Shown: positions 1 through 9,200, counted from the first letter of the stretch. The stretch is 64,000 nucleotides of DNA from an uncultured Bacilli bacterium (GCA_910588195.1 CAJUPN010000001.1:62001-126000); one strand, 5' to 3'. Made by a program: numbers and translations. The notes: generated by a model not told the origin, from the sequence alone.

Positions 1-212
1 ATGTTATCTTCTATCTTATTAAAGTAGTGGCCAATACCATCAACATAAATCTTACATATATTCCCACCAAAGTAATCATTAATAATAAGAGAAGTTATTG
101 CACACATACCAAAACATTTATTATTTTCAGTCCAATTGTCTTGAACTTTAGGATAACATAAGTCTTTTGAATAGCAATCTAATAATACTTTTTTTATGTT
201 TTCAATGTTCAT
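1..212 (-). CDS. YunG-like protein, N-terminal part (runs off the window)
   Basis: Reading the minus strand from the ATG at 212 gives an open frame to the window edge (about 70 residues). It contains a stretch around CAITSLIINDYFGG followed by a DGIGHYFN segment. From memory this resembles the small YunG family of Bacillus, whose function is unknown. No ribosome site of the usual GGTGAT type is obvious upstream. It is transcribed divergently from the WYL regulator that follows. Only the N-terminal part is visible, so the length and integrity of the gene cannot be judged. Confidence 0.6.
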   Translation of the reverse strand, partial: MNIENIKKVLLDCYSKDLCYPKVQDNWTENNKCFGMCAITSLIINDYFGGNICKIYVDGIGHYFNKIEDN

Positions 213-354
213 TATAACACTTTCTTATATGTATTGATATTATATCATTTTTAATAATAATACTAAATAATGATGTTATAAATGCTAGTTTTTTTATGTA
301 TAAAAGAATAACAAATTGTAGTATAATTAGTTTAATTAATTGCTTGGAGGAAAT

Positions 355-834
355 ATGTCTAAAATTAGTAATGTATTAACAATGCTTGAATATTTAAGTT
401 CTGGAAAAAAATATAGTATAGCTGAGTTATCAGAAAAACTAGAAGTCACTCCAAGGATGATTCGAGTTTATAAAGATGAAATAGAAAAAGCTGGTATTTA
501 TATTGACACTATTAAAGGTCCTTATGGAGGGTATGTGTTAAATCAAAATATAAATGTTCCTAAAAGATTTATAACACCAAATGAAATTAATGTAAAAAAT
601 AAAGAATTCTTTAATTTAGTAAATAGAGCAATTAAAGAAAAGAGAAAATGTTTTATAGAGTATTATTCTAAAAATGGAAAAAGTATATCAAAAAGAATAA
701 TTCATCCTTATGATTTAATTCTACTTGGGAGTGAATGGGGAGTAGCAGCCTTTTGCGAATCAAAGGAAGAAATAAGACATTTTTATATAAATAGAATTAA
801 AAATATAAAATTATTAGAAAACTTTTATAACTGA
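355..834 (+). CDS. Short HTH-WYL transcriptional regulator
   Basis: This is a 159-residue protein. The N-terminal third is a winged-helix DNA-binding domain of the DeoR/HTH_11 kind (NVLTMLEYLSSGKKYSIAEL, then a recognition helix near TPRMIRVYKDEIEKAG). The C-terminal half is WYL-like (HPYDLILLGSEWGVAAF, then RHFYINRIKNIKLL). WYL proteins usually bind a ligand, often a nucleotide or nucleic acid, and control stress, defence or metabolic genes. They are normally about 300 residues, so this one lacks the usual linker and WCX extension. The ATG is chosen because GGAGG lies 6 bases upstream. It sits at the edge of a decayed island, so it may have arrived with it. Confidence 0.75.
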   Translation: MSKISNVLTMLEYLSSGKKYSIAELSEKLEVTPRMIRVYKDEIEKAGIYIDTIKGPYGGYVLNQNINVPKRFITPNEINVKNKEFFNLVNRAIKEKRKCFIEYYSKNGKSISKRIIHPYDLILLGSEWGVAAFCESKEEIRHFYINRIKNIKLLENFYN

Positions 835-881
835 CATATATATTTCCTCTTCTTGTGAGATACTTTTATTAAAGAAAGAAG

Positions 882-1481
882 ATGAAGTATATGAAAGAAA
901 TGGAAATATCGGTTGCTTTTGATAATCCAAAAGAAGAGGTATTGAGAATATTATCTAAGTTTAATTTGGTTGGTGAGAAGGAATTATATGATACATATTA
1001 TGTTGATCCTTTACGAAATAATTTAAAACCAGAAAGTGATTTGCGATTAAATGAAACATTTAGAATTCGTAAAAATAAAGATGCTTGTTTTGTAACTTAT
1101 AAAAAACAACATTTTGAAGGAAAGCTATGGACTTATTCTGATGAATATGAGACAGAAATAAAAGATTATAAGATTATGGAACATATTATATCTATGTTAG
1201 GTTTAGAACCACTTATAGTAGTTCATAATAAAAGAACTATTTACAAGTATAAAGATTATGAAATAGTTTTTGAAGAGGTAGAGAATTTAGGATGTCTTTT
1301 AGAAGTTGAAAAGTTAGGGACTGATGAAAATGAAGCTATGGGAGTCAAAGAAGAGCTTCGTGATTTTATTCGAAGTCTGAATCTAAAAAATGTTAAAGAA
1401 TTAAATATTGGAAAGAATCAGTACTTATTGAGTAAAAAACTAGGGCATAATATTACTGTTTTTAATGATACTGTATATTAA
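882..1481 (+). CDS. CYTH-domain protein (class IV adenylate cyclase-like)
   Basis: This 199-residue protein has the layout of the CYTH triphosphate-tunnel superfamily: an N-terminal EMEISVAF strand, a basic RIRKNKDACFVTYKKQ strand near residues 64-79 and an acidic VFEEVENLGCLLEVEK strand near residue 130. The family binds triphosphates with divalent metal and includes CyaB adenylate cyclases, thiamine triphosphatases and inorganic triphosphatases. The N-terminal motif reads E-x-E-I-S rather than the classic E-x-E-x-K, so catalysis is uncertain. An AAGAAAGAAG stretch precedes the ATG. A second, shorter CYTH protein is encoded at 39.1 kb. A role in cyclic nucleotide signalling or triphosphate clean-up is inference. 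Confidence 0.75.
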   Translation: MKYMKEMEISVAFDNPKEEVLRILSKFNLVGEKELYDTYYVDPLRNNLKPESDLRLNETFRIRKNKDACFVTYKKQHFEGKLWTYSDEYETEIKDYKIMEHIISMLGLEPLIVVHNKRTIYKYKDYEIVFEEVENLGCLLEVEKLGTDENEAMGVKEELRDFIRSLNLKNVKELNIGKNQYLLSKKLGHNITVFNDTVY

Positions 1482-1651
1482 TGGTTAGTTTATTTAAAAA
1501 AATCCATAATATCAAGTATTATGAACCTTTTTATATGTTTTGGCAATTCCAACAATGTAACGAATGGCGTAGATAATTACAACTTTTTTCACTTTTTAAC
1601 GATTTGATATATAAATTTAGTAATGTTTTAACATTTAGGCGCAAAAACATT

Positions 1652-1697
1652 AATACAAAAAAACGTTATTTTAAAAAAAATAACGTTTTTTTGTATT
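1652..1697. terminator. Perfect 21-bp palindrome, likely bidirectional terminator
   Basis: Two 21-base arms (AATACAAAAAAACGTTATTTT and its exact reverse complement) flank a 4-base loop. Each orientation ends in a T-rich run. It lies in the 277-bp gap between the CYTH gene and the HEPN pair, so it probably ends transcription from the CYTH side. The rest of the gap is AT-rich, with no gene that can be supported. Confidence 0.7.
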
Positions 1698-1758
1698 GTA
1701 TTCTTTTTTTGCTATTTGCTATAATTTGTATAAATTGATATATGAAAGGAGATAAAAA

Positions 1759-2292
1759 ATGAATACAGAAAAACAAACGTTTATAAGAGTTAATTTAGCC
1801 AATGGTGAATTCGAAATTTCAGGAAGCGTTGAATTTGTTGAAAAGCATTTAGATGAGTTAAAGGGGGTTATAAACAAAGATTTAATAAAAACACTTCCAA
1901 TCCCAACAAAATATGAGAATAAAAATAAATTTCAAGAATTAGTTCATGATGATACTATTGATAAGTATCAAAAATCTGGTATTTTCACAATTGATGATGA
2001 AGGAAATGTTATAATACATAAAAGAATTCCTGGTAAAACTAATGCAGAGAAGACTAAAAACATTGCTTTGATAACCTTATATGCAAAAAAAGAAAAAATA
2101 CTAGCATCAGATATTAAAGAAATGTGTAAAAAACAAAGTTGTTTAGATAATAGTAACTTTGCTGCTATATTTACAAGAGATTTTGAAACCTTTATGAAAG
2201 CTGGAAAAGGACAAAAGTGGACAATTGAATTAACAATAAAAGGCGAAGAAGATGCAAAAAAATTATTGGATAGTATGTTAAATGAAAAATAA
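1759..2292 (+). CDS. Unknown protein, first gene of a HEPN two-gene pair
   Basis: This 177-residue soluble protein opens with a beta-rich segment (IRVNLANGEFEISGSVEFVE) followed by a charged helix. Its C-terminal 80 residues look like a winged-helix-type fold (KNIALITLYAKKEKILASDI and onward). No named family is recognised with confidence. The ribosome site is AAAGGAG, 8 bases before the ATG. Its last 11 bases overlap the start of the next gene, which implies translational coupling and a shared function. Together the pair looks like a small defence or toxin-antitoxin cassette inside the island beside tRNA-Gly. That function is inferred from context. Confidence 0.6.
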   Translation: MNTEKQTFIRVNLANGEFEISGSVEFVEKHLDELKGVINKDLIKTLPIPTKYENKNKFQELVHDDTIDKYQKSGIFTIDDEGNVIIHKRIPGKTNAEKTKNIALITLYAKKEKILASDIKEMCKKQSCLDNSNFAAIFTRDFETFMKAGKGQKWTIELTIKGEEDAKKLLDSMLNEK

Positions 2293-3058
2293 TGTTATTT
2301 ATAATATTTTAATTCGGAAGTATCCACAAGAAATTGTAGAAAACCTTTTAGAAAATTATTTTGCTGCTTTAAATGAATTTAGAAAAGAAAATTGGAAATA
2401 TTTTGGAAATGAAGTTGGGCAATTTATAGAAGATTGTGAGAGACTAATTGATTTTCAACTAACTAATCGATATATACCTTTTAGTAAAAAGTTACCTATT
2501 TTCGATAGCAATATTCTATTAAAGTGGGAAAATTGCAGTTCTTCTTTCGACGAGACATATAGATTATTAATTCCAAGAATATTATTTTCTATGAATTGTA
2601 TAAGAAATAAACGTGGAATGATACATAAGAATCATATAGTACCAAATAAAATGGATGCTATATTATTGTTAAATAATATGAAATGGATAATCGCAGAATT
2701 GATTAGATTAAATTCAAATTTATCTTTTGATGATACTAATGATACAATTAATTTAGTTGTTGAAAAAGAAATTGACATAATATGGGAAATAGATGGTAAA
2801 TCAAGAATATTAAGAAAAAGTAAAAGTTGTAAAGATCAAGTTTTATTCTTTTTATATAAGTATCAAAAACTATCAACAGAGAATTTATTTGAATATACTG
2901 AATATTCAAATAAAACTAGGTTTAATCAAATTATTAAATCGTTACATAAAGATAGATTATTAGAGTTATCAAATGGGGAATGTACTATTTCACCTATTGG
3001 TGTAGATTATGTAGAAAAAATAGTAAAAAATGAAGCAAAAAAAAAGTATATTAACTAA
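2282..3058 (+). CDS. HEPN-like (Abi-type) putative RNase with C-terminal winged helix
   Basis: This 258-residue protein is largely helical in its first 150 residues. An arginine near residue 108 and a histidine near residue 115 sit in RNKRGMIH, an R-x6-H arrangement typical of HEPN ribonucleases and of the C-terminal Abi region found in abortive-infection proteins. It is followed by NKMDAILLLNNMKWIIAEL, another helix usual for that group. The last 80 residues look like a winged helix. HEPN proteins cut RNA during phage defence or act as toxins. The coupled upstream gene could be its partner or antidote. No catalytic claim goes beyond the motif. Confidence 0.6.
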   Translation: MKNNVIYNILIRKYPQEIVENLLENYFAALNEFRKENWKYFGNEVGQFIEDCERLIDFQLTNRYIPFSKKLPIFDSNILLKWENCSSSFDETYRLLIPRILFSMNCIRNKRGMIHKNHIVPNKMDAILLLNNMKWIIAELIRLNSNLSFDDTNDTINLVVEKEIDIIWEIDGKSRILRKSKSCKDQVLFFLYKYQKLSTENLFEYTEYSNKTRFNQIIKSLHKDRLLELSNGECTISPIGVDYVEKIVKNEAKKKYIN

Positions 3059-3062
3059 GAAG

Positions 3063-3780
3063 CTGATTTTATACAATTAATACTTTGTGATGGAGGATCT
3101 GGAGAACAAAATACATTAGCTAATAAAAGGTTTAATGAAATTATAGACCATACTAAGCCTATATTATATATACCATTAGCCCTGGATGAAAGTGATCATC
3201 CTTATGATGGATGTTTTGAATGGATATAAGGCGAATTATCAAATGTAAATGTTCCAAGTATTGAAATGGTTAGAATTTTTGAAGAACTTGCTTCTAAAAA
3301 TTTGCAACATTATGCTGCATTGTTTATCGGTGGTGGAAATACATATAAATTATTATTCGGTGGTGGAAATACATATAAATTATTATTAGGATTAAAATAA
3401 AGTGGAGCTTTTAATGGTATTAAGGATTACATCAATAACAATGGTATTGTAATAGGTGGAAGTGCTGGAGCAATTATATTTGGTAATGATATAAATATTA
3501 TTGAGAGTATGGAATCAAATGATGTAAATTTAACTGATACTATAAAGGATTTTATGTATTATTTTGAATTTCTATTTTTCCACATTATACTAACAAAAAA
3601 TTTAAACTAACTGAAGAAAGATTAAATAAATTTACAAATTCAATTATTCATTTCTCACAATCGGTAGGAGAAGTCATTGCTATATCAGAAGAAGATGCAA
3701 TTTATGTAAGTAATGATAGTATTGAATTATTAGGAACTAGACCTTATCTTACATTTAAAAATGGATTGATAGGAAGGTAA
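3063..3780 (+). pseudogene. Peptidase E / S51-like protein, decayed
   Basis: Translating past the stops gives a recognisable S51/class I amidotransferase-like protein. It starts near LCDGGSGEQNTLANKRFNEI, continues through an IGGGNTYKLL strand and reaches GGSAGAIIFG, where the serine of GGSAGA is the nucleophile in peptidase E relatives. The reading is broken by TAA codons after GCFEWI and after LLLGLK. A frameshift near 3560-3575 follows, after which FPHYTNKKFKLTEERL continues in another frame. An in-frame 30-bp duplication adds further damage. It follows the HEPN gene directly and has no ribosome site of its own. The decay fits a dying island. Confidence 0.75.
3328..3387 (+). repeat. 30-bp tandem duplication inside the S51 pseudogene
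   Basis: The 30 bases beginning CGGTGGTGGAAATACATATA occur twice, head to tail, without a mismatch. This repeats ten codons around the GGGNTYKLL segment. It looks like a slippage duplication that became fixed after the gene lost function. Confidence 0.9.
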
Positions 3781-3876
3781 TAAACAAATTAAAAGATGAT
3801 AGAGAGCATTAAATTATCACTCAATATCATCTTTTTCTGTTACAGCTTTATTTTTATTATTTGTATTTTTATTATC

Positions 3877-4149
3877 TTGGAGAAGGTTTCAAAGCCTTTA
3901 GCTCCAACAACGATAAATAGATATAAAATACGTGCTTGTAATAAAAGAAATATAAGACCTATTAAGCTACATCAATTTAGGCATAGTCATGCTACTTATT
4001 TATTAAATAAGAAAATTGATATACATGTTATAAGTAAACGTTTAGGTCATTCTAAAGTATCTACAACATTAGATGTATATACACATGGTAATTTATTACA
4101 AGAAAAAAGACTTATAAAAAGTCTTAATTCTAGATTTAGTTTGTTTTAA
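3877..4149 (+). pseudogene. C-terminal stub of a tyrosine recombinase (integrase)
   Basis: About 90 residues match the catalytic end of Tn916/phage-type integrases: PLAPTTINRYKIRACNKRNI, the HxxR box in LHQFRHSHATYLL, the GH of RLGHSKVSTTLDVYTH and the active-site tyrosine in DVYTH. The N-terminal arm and core-binding domains and the first catalytic arginine are missing. The residues that precede this segment in frame are hydrophobic and unrelated. It ends 70 bp from the 3' end of tRNA-Gly, the usual position of an integrase beside its attachment site. It therefore marks the remains of an integrative element. Confidence 0.8.
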
Positions 4150-4218
4150 TGTATTCCACTACAATTCTAATAAATTAAATCTATGTATAAACACATATAA
4201 ATATGTATTTATCTAAAA

Positions 4219-4293
4219 TGGAGCAAGTGAGGAGAATCGAACTCCCGTCTCAACCTTGGCAAGGTCGCATTCTAGCCGTTGAACCACACCTGC
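4219..4293 (-). tRNA. tRNA-Gly (anticodon GCC)
   Basis: The minus strand folds as a complete 75-base tRNA. The acceptor stem is GCAGGTG with CACTTGC. The D arm contains GGTTCAACGGC. The anticodon stem CCTTGCCAAGG places GCC in the loop. The T arm is GGGAGTTCGATTCTCC, and CCA is encoded at the 3' end. The integrase stub lies just beyond its 3' end, so this tRNA was probably the insertion target. Confidence 0.95.
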
Positions 4294-4433
4294 ATTTAAT
4301 TGCATAATTAATATAACAAAAATAATACTTTAAATCAAGAGTATCTTTTGTATTATTTTGATAAATTTAAGCATTGTCTATAAAAATTGATTTATTTATG
4401 CTATAATGTTTTATAGTAGAAAGGTAAATTAAT

Positions 4434-6533
4434 ATGTCTAAAAAGTCAAATAAACATTTAAGTGCTTTAAAAAAGAAGATTAAATCCTTTAACTTTAAAC
4501 ATTTTATGCAGAAAAATAAAACTAATTTTATTAATTTTTATAAATATAATATTCAGTTTATGTCATTTGTTTTATTGTGTTTACTTAGTTGTGCATTATT
4601 AAGACATTTTACTATTGATAAGTTTTTTGATTTAGGTGGTACATTTTTTGATTTATCGGCTATTCTTTTATTGGGATCATTAGCTTATCTTTTTAAACCG
4701 AGAAAACAATTCACATATTTTTTTACCGTTATGTTAGTTATAACTTTAATGAATATAATTAATGCTGTTTATTATTCATTTTTTAGTTCATTTGCGTCTT
4801 TTGGACTTCTTGCATCTTTAGGTCAAACTGGAGAAGTAACAGACGCAGTGTTTGATAAGCTTAGAATAACACATTTCATCTATTTACTAATGCCCATAGC
4901 ATTTTATATTATTCACAGACTACTTACAAAAGGAGACTATTTTAATAAAGTTGAAAAGGTTGAGGTCAGAAAAAAACTATTCTTTGAAGTAATTATTTTA
5001 GGTGGAATTTGTTTATCAATTAATATAAGTACATTAACAGGAACTGATGTATCAAGATTTTCTAAACAATGGTATAGGGAATATATAGTTGAGAGATTTG
5101 GAATTATTGTTTATCAAGTTAATGATGGTGCTCAGTCAGTTATAAGTAAGCTTAATACTTTATTTGGGTATGAAGAAGCAGCTCAAAGATTTACAACTTA
5201 TTATAAAGAAAGGGATTACAGTCATTCGAAAAATGAATATACAGGTGTATTTGAAGACTACAACGTAATCGTGATGCATCTAGAAAGTATAATGACATTT
5301 CTAATTGATTTAGAAATAAATGGTAAAGAAGTTACACCTAATTTAAATAAGCTAGTTAAAGAGTCTTTATATTTTGATAATTTTTATCCACAAGTAAGTG
5401 CAGGTACTTCTAGTGATACAGAATTTACTTTTTCATCAAGTTTAATGCCAGTTCAAAGTGGGACAGTGTTTGTTTCATATTATAATAGAAGTTATATAAC
5501 TTTACAGACTTTATTAAAAGAAAAAGGTTACTATACATTCTCTATGCATGGAAATAAAGCTAGTATGTGGAATAGAAATAAAATGCATCCAAATTTAGGT
5601 TATATTGATTTTTATTCACAAGATTATTATACGATTGATGAAGAAGTTGGTTTAGGCTTATCAGATCATTCCTTTTTTAAGCAAAGTCAATCTTTTATTA
5701 AAGATATAAATACAATGGTTACTGAAGAAAAAGAATTTACTAATTACATGGGAACAATTATAACTTTATCTAATCATATACCATTTATGAAAGATGGGGT
5801 TCCTTTTTCTGATTTTGATGTAACTTATCATACTGGTAAAAAAGATGAGTTAGGTAATGAAATAATTTATGATTATTTAGAAGAAAAAAATCTAGCAACA
5901 ATGGGGAATTATATTAAAAGTGCACATTATGCTGATAAGTGTTTAGGTGAGTATTTAGATTATGTAAGATCTAGTAAAGAATATGATAAAACTTTATTTG
6001 TTTTATATGGGGATCATGCAGCTCAGTTATCTAGAAGTCAGTTTGGCAGTTTTGTTAATTATGATTTCTTAACAGGTGAACAAAAGACAGAAGAAGATCC
6101 TACTTATGTGGATTATGATTATTATACAAATGAATTATTTAAAAAGACTCCATTAATAATATGGAGTAAAGATAAAAAAGTCCATGGTAAAGTTAGTTAT
6201 CCAATGGGAATGATTGATTGTTTACCAACATTATCTAATATGTTAAATATTGAAAATAAGTATGCTTTAGGACATGATATATTTGATGTAAAGAATAATA
6301 ATACTGTAGTATTTGCAAATGGTAATTTTTTAACTAATAAAGTGTACTATAACAATTCTAAAAATGAATCACGTATACTTGATGGAGTAGAAACATTGGA
6401 TGATAATTATATTGATGATAGAAAGAAATATGCTGAGGATATTTTAACTATTTCTAATGATATAATAGTTTATGATTTAATTGAAAAAGAAGTGTATAAG
6501 GATAAAGAGAACGGTGGTAAAAAACATGAGTAA
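4434..6533 (+). CDS. ltaS: Lipoteichoic acid synthase family (LtaS-like sulfatase fold)
   Basis: This 699-residue membrane enzyme has a basic cytoplasmic N-terminus, about five transmembrane helices in residues 38-200 and then an extracellular sulfatase-fold domain. Visible landmarks are NVIVMHLESIMTFLI with EVTPNLNKL, SAGTSSDTEFTFSSSL, which carries the candidate nucleophilic threonine, GNKASMWNRNKMHPNLGY, and LYGDHAAQ, which supplies late metal ligands. LtaS moves glycerol-phosphate from phosphatidylglycerol onto the growing lipoteichoic acid chain. The family usually has about 620-650 residues, so this one is slightly long. It overlaps the next gene by 8 bases. Related phosphoglycerol transferases cannot be excluded. 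Confidence 0.88.
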   Translation: MSKKSNKHLSALKKKIKSFNFKHFMQKNKTNFINFYKYNIQFMSFVLLCLLSCALLRHFTIDKFFDLGGTFFDLSAILLLGSLAYLFKPRKQFTYFFTVMLVITLMNIINAVYYSFFSSFASFGLLASLGQTGEVTDAVFDKLRITHFIYLLMPIAFYIIHRLLTKGDYFNKVEKVEVRKKLFFEVIILGGICLSINISTLTGTDVSRFSKQWYREYIVERFGIIVYQVNDGAQSVISKLNTLFGYEEAAQRFTTYYKERDYSHSKNEYTGVFEDYNVIVMHLESIMTFLIDLEINGKEVTPNLNKLVKESLYFDNFYPQVSAGTSSDTEFTFSSSLMPVQSGTVFVSYYNRSYITLQTLLKEKGYYTFSMHGNKASMWNRNKMHPNLGYIDFYSQDYYTIDEEVGLGLSDHSFFKQSQSFIKDINTMVTEEKEFTNYMGTIITLSNHIPFMKDGVPFSDFDVTYHTGKKDELGNEIIYDYLEEKNLATMGNYIKSAHYADKCLGEYLDYVRSSKEYDKTLFVLYGDHAAQLSRSQFGSFVNYDFLTGEQKTEEDPTYVDYDYYTNELFKKTPLIIWSKDKKVHGKVSYPMGMIDCLPTLSNMLNIENKYALGHDIFDVKNNNTVVFANGNFLTNKVYYNNSKNESRILDGVETLDDNYIDDRKKYAEDILTISNDIIVYDLIEKEVYKDKENGGKKHE

Positions 6534-7185
6534 AGAAAAAAGAAGTAAAAAAGAAATGTCTGATACTAAGAGAGTTGTTTTATTTACTTTTGTAATTGTA
6601 TTAGTTGTTGTACTTATAGGAGTAACATCATTCTTTGTATTAAGAGAAAAAGATGAAGAAAAAGAAAATGAGACTGTTAAGACTAATACACAAGAAATTT
6701 CTGGATATGGTATAACTGTTGATGATCTTGATTCAGAGTATTATAAGCTTGAGTTTGAAAAATTAAAGGCTAATTTGGAAAGCAAAAATGTCGATATGGA
6801 TGCTTATGCTGAAAGTGTTGCACGTTTGTTTTTAATAGATTTGTATACAATTAAGACAAAAATTAATAAGTATGATATTGGGGGAATTGAAGTTGTTTTA
6901 CCTGAAGCAAGAGATAACTTTGTTGTTAATGTAACAGACACGATATATAAGTTTGTGGAAGATAATACTAAAGGTAAAAGAACACAAAGTTTACCAGTAG
7001 TTTCCGAATTAAGTCTTATAAATACTAAAAAGGGAGAATTTAAAATGGATGGTAGCAATGAAAAGGTTCCATCTTATGTATTTGATTTTGAAATAGGTTA
7101 TAGTAGTGACTTGGGTTATGATACTAAAGCAGAAATAACTGTAATTAATCGCGATAAGTTTATGTATGTAGTTGAAAAGAATTAG
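6526..7185 (+). CDS. Membrane-anchored protein of unknown function coupled to ltaS
   Basis: This 219-residue protein has a charged lysine-rich N-terminus, one transmembrane helix near residues 16-39 and an extracellular remainder without recognisable motifs. The internal ATG is preferred because GGTGG lies just upstream and it overlaps the ltaS stop by 8 bases, a coupled arrangement. Longer readings from an upstream codon would lie entirely within ltaS. Its position suggests a cell-envelope role linked to teichoic acid synthesis, but that is only context. Confidence 0.65.
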   Translation: MSKEKRSKKEMSDTKRVVLFTFVIVLVVVLIGVTSFFVLREKDEEKENETVKTNTQEISGYGITVDDLDSEYYKLEFEKLKANLESKNVDMDAYAESVARLFLIDLYTIKTKINKYDIGGIEVVLPEARDNFVVNVTDTIYKFVEDNTKGKRTQSLPVVSELSLINTKKGEFKMDGSNEKVPSYVFDFEIGYSSDLGYDTKAEITVINRDKFMYVVEKN

Positions 7186-7248
7186 TTTTAATTCTTTTTT
7201 TCTAGCCTTTTTTGTGATATCATAAAAATTAAAAAAAGAGATGATTAT

Positions 7249-8781
7249 ATGGATAATATTAGAAATATCAGTGAAAAATATAATTTTGATAAGATAACAA
7301 CTTATGGAGATTTTATTGCTAAAGTTCCTAATAATGAGAAATTTGGTAAAGGGAAGGTAATATTGGTCACAGCTACAACACCTACAAAGTATGGTGAAGG
7401 AAAGACGACTGTTGCTATAGGTCTAAATGATGCCTTAAATATTATTGGAAAAAAATCTATTGCCAGTTTAAGAGAACCTTCAATGGGACCTGTTTTTGGA
7501 CTTAAAGGAGGAGCAACAGGTGGTGGAAATGCTAAAATATTACCAGAAAATGAAATAAATTTACATTTTACTGGGGACTTTCATGCTATAACAACTGCTA
7601 ATAATTTAATAGCTGCTGTAATTGATAATGAAATATATCATGATAATAAACTGGATATTCAAGAAGTTACTTTTAATAGATGTATGGATATGAATGATCG
7701 AGCTTTAAGAAGAATTAAGTTAGAAGGAAGAAATGAATCTTTTAATATTACAGCTGCAAGTGAGATTATGGCAGTATTTTGTTTAGCAAAAGATTTTAAT
7801 GATTTAAGACATAGACTAGATGATATTATAATAGGATATAATTCTCGTCTTAGTAGTATTCATTTAAGTGCTCTTGGTATAACGGACGCTGTTTTAGGAA
7901 TATTGGAAACAGCTTTTAAGCCAAATTTAGTCGGGACATCTGGTGGCTATGCTGCATTAATCCATGGAGGACCTTTTGCAAATATTGCTCATGGTTGTTC
8001 GTCGTTAGCTTCTTTGAAAACAGCAACTAACTATGCTGATTATGTAGTTACGGAAGCGGGCTTTGGTGCTGATGCTGGAGCGATGAAATTTATTGATATA
8101 TTAACTCGTGATAATAAGTTTGATTTATGTGCGTCAGTTTTAGTTACGACAATAAGGGCACTTAAAGAATGTGGTGATGGAGAGTTAGAAAAAGGAATTT
8201 ATAATTTAGCAACACATGTTAATAACTTATTACTTATGAACAGTAATGTAATAGTTACAATTAATAAATTTGATGATGATTCTATAGATGATATTGATTT
8301 TATAAAAAACTTTTCCAAGTCTTTAGGTGTTAAATGTGTTATTAATGATGTTTATCAAAGTGGGGGATATGGGGCTTTAGATTTAGCTAAGGAAATAGTC
8401 GAGATAGAAGAGAAAAATAAAATAAACTATTTATATGAACTTGATGATAGTTTGTATAATAAAATAGATAGTTATGTAAAAGACATATGTCATGTAGCAG
8501 GATTTACTTGTTCTTTTGAAGTTATGAATAAAATTAACTCATTTGATAAATATAAATATCCAATTTGTGTTGCTAAGACTCAATATAGTTTAGGTGATAA
8601 AAAAAGTTTAAAAGGTGATATAAGCAATCATAAAATGGTTTTGACAGATATTGAAGTGAAAAATGGTGCAAAGTTAATAATTTGTTATTTTGGCAATATT
8701 TTAACTATGCCAGGGTTGTCAGAAAATCCTAGTGTTAAAGAAATAAAATATGTAGATGGAGTCATCTCTTTACCAAGATAA
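7249..8781 (+). CDS. fhs: Formate-tetrahydrofolate ligase
   Basis: This 510-residue enzyme joins formate to tetrahydrofolate with ATP, feeding 10-formyl-THF to purine and initiator-tRNA formylation. The ATP-binding loop is visible in TPTKYGEGKTTVAIGLNDAL near residues 45-64. It is followed by REPSMGPVFGLKGGATGGG and HFTGDFHAITTANNL, all typical of Fhs. Family members have about 555 residues, so this version has lost roughly 45, mostly from the C-terminal half. It is monocistronic, with a strong terminator just after the stop. Confidence in the assignment is high. Confidence 0.95.
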   Translation: MDNIRNISEKYNFDKITTYGDFIAKVPNNEKFGKGKVILVTATTPTKYGEGKTTVAIGLNDALNIIGKKSIASLREPSMGPVFGLKGGATGGGNAKILPENEINLHFTGDFHAITTANNLIAAVIDNEIYHDNKLDIQEVTFNRCMDMNDRALRRIKLEGRNESFNITAASEIMAVFCLAKDFNDLRHRLDDIIIGYNSRLSSIHLSALGITDAVLGILETAFKPNLVGTSGGYAALIHGGPFANIAHGCSSLASLKTATNYADYVVTEAGFGADAGAMKFIDILTRDNKFDLCASVLVTTIRALKECGDGELEKGIYNLATHVNNLLLMNSNVIVTINKFDDDSIDDIDFIKNFSKSLGVKCVINDVYQSGGYGALDLAKEIVEIEEKNKINYLYELDDSLYNKIDSYVKDICHVAGFTCSFEVMNKINSFDKYKYPICVAKTQYSLGDKKSLKGDISNHKMVLTDIEVKNGAKLIICYFGNILTMPGLSENPSVKEIKYVDGVISLPR

Positions 8782-8807
8782 AAACATCAATTTAATTGAT
8801 GTTTTTT
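8781..8807 (+). terminator. Intrinsic terminator of fhs
   Basis: AACATCAAT and its complement ATTGATGTT form a hairpin followed by TTTT, starting at the fhs stop codon. Confidence 0.85.
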
Positions 8808-8823
8808 GTTTAATTAAATAAAA

Positions 8824-8843
8824 TAAGAGCCTAAAGGCTCTTA
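8824..8843 (-). terminator. Terminator of the DUF378 gene
   Basis: TAAGAGCCT and AGGCTCTTA form a stem. Read on the minus strand it is followed by a T-rich run, ending the small membrane protein gene. Confidence 0.8.
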
Positions 8844-8849
8844 AATTTA

Positions 8850-9050
8850 TTAATCTTCGTCTAAATGAGTAAATAGGATACCAACATTAATTAAACCTGT
8901 TAATCCTACAATTGAGTAAATAACTCTTGCGATTACAGATCCAACACCAAATACCGATTCAATAATGTTGATGTCAAGTAACCCTATAAATCCCCAGTTA
9001 AGTGCTCCAATTATTGTTATTACTAAGCACGCTTTCTGTAATGTATTCAT
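8850..9050 (-). CDS. DUF378 small membrane protein (YuzA-like)
   Basis: This 66-residue protein has two hydrophobic helices, one over residues 8-26 containing GALNWGFIGL and one over residues 36-60 containing YSIVGLTGLINVGIL. This is the hallmark pattern of DUF378. The ribosome site on the minus strand is AGGTTGAGAC before the ATG. Function is unknown. It lies between fhs and the sporulation block in the opposite orientation. Confidence 0.88.
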   Translation of the reverse strand: MNTLQKACLVITIIGALNWGFIGLLDINIIESVFGVGSVIARVIYSIVGLTGLINVGILFTHLDED

Positions 9051-9200
9051 GTCTCAACCTCATTTCTACTAATATTGTTGACAATTATTATGATTTTATA
9101 CATAAATATTTACATTTGTTTTTGTCTTGTTTTTTTATGTTTTGTCGAATGACTTTAAGAGGAAGTTTTATTTATAGTAAACTTTATTTGGGTGATAATT

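Noticed and set aside
3796..4149. Complete small recombinase gene
   Set aside because: The first 27 residues are an unrelated hydrophobic stretch, and the N-terminal domains and first catalytic arginine are missing, so it is a remnant.
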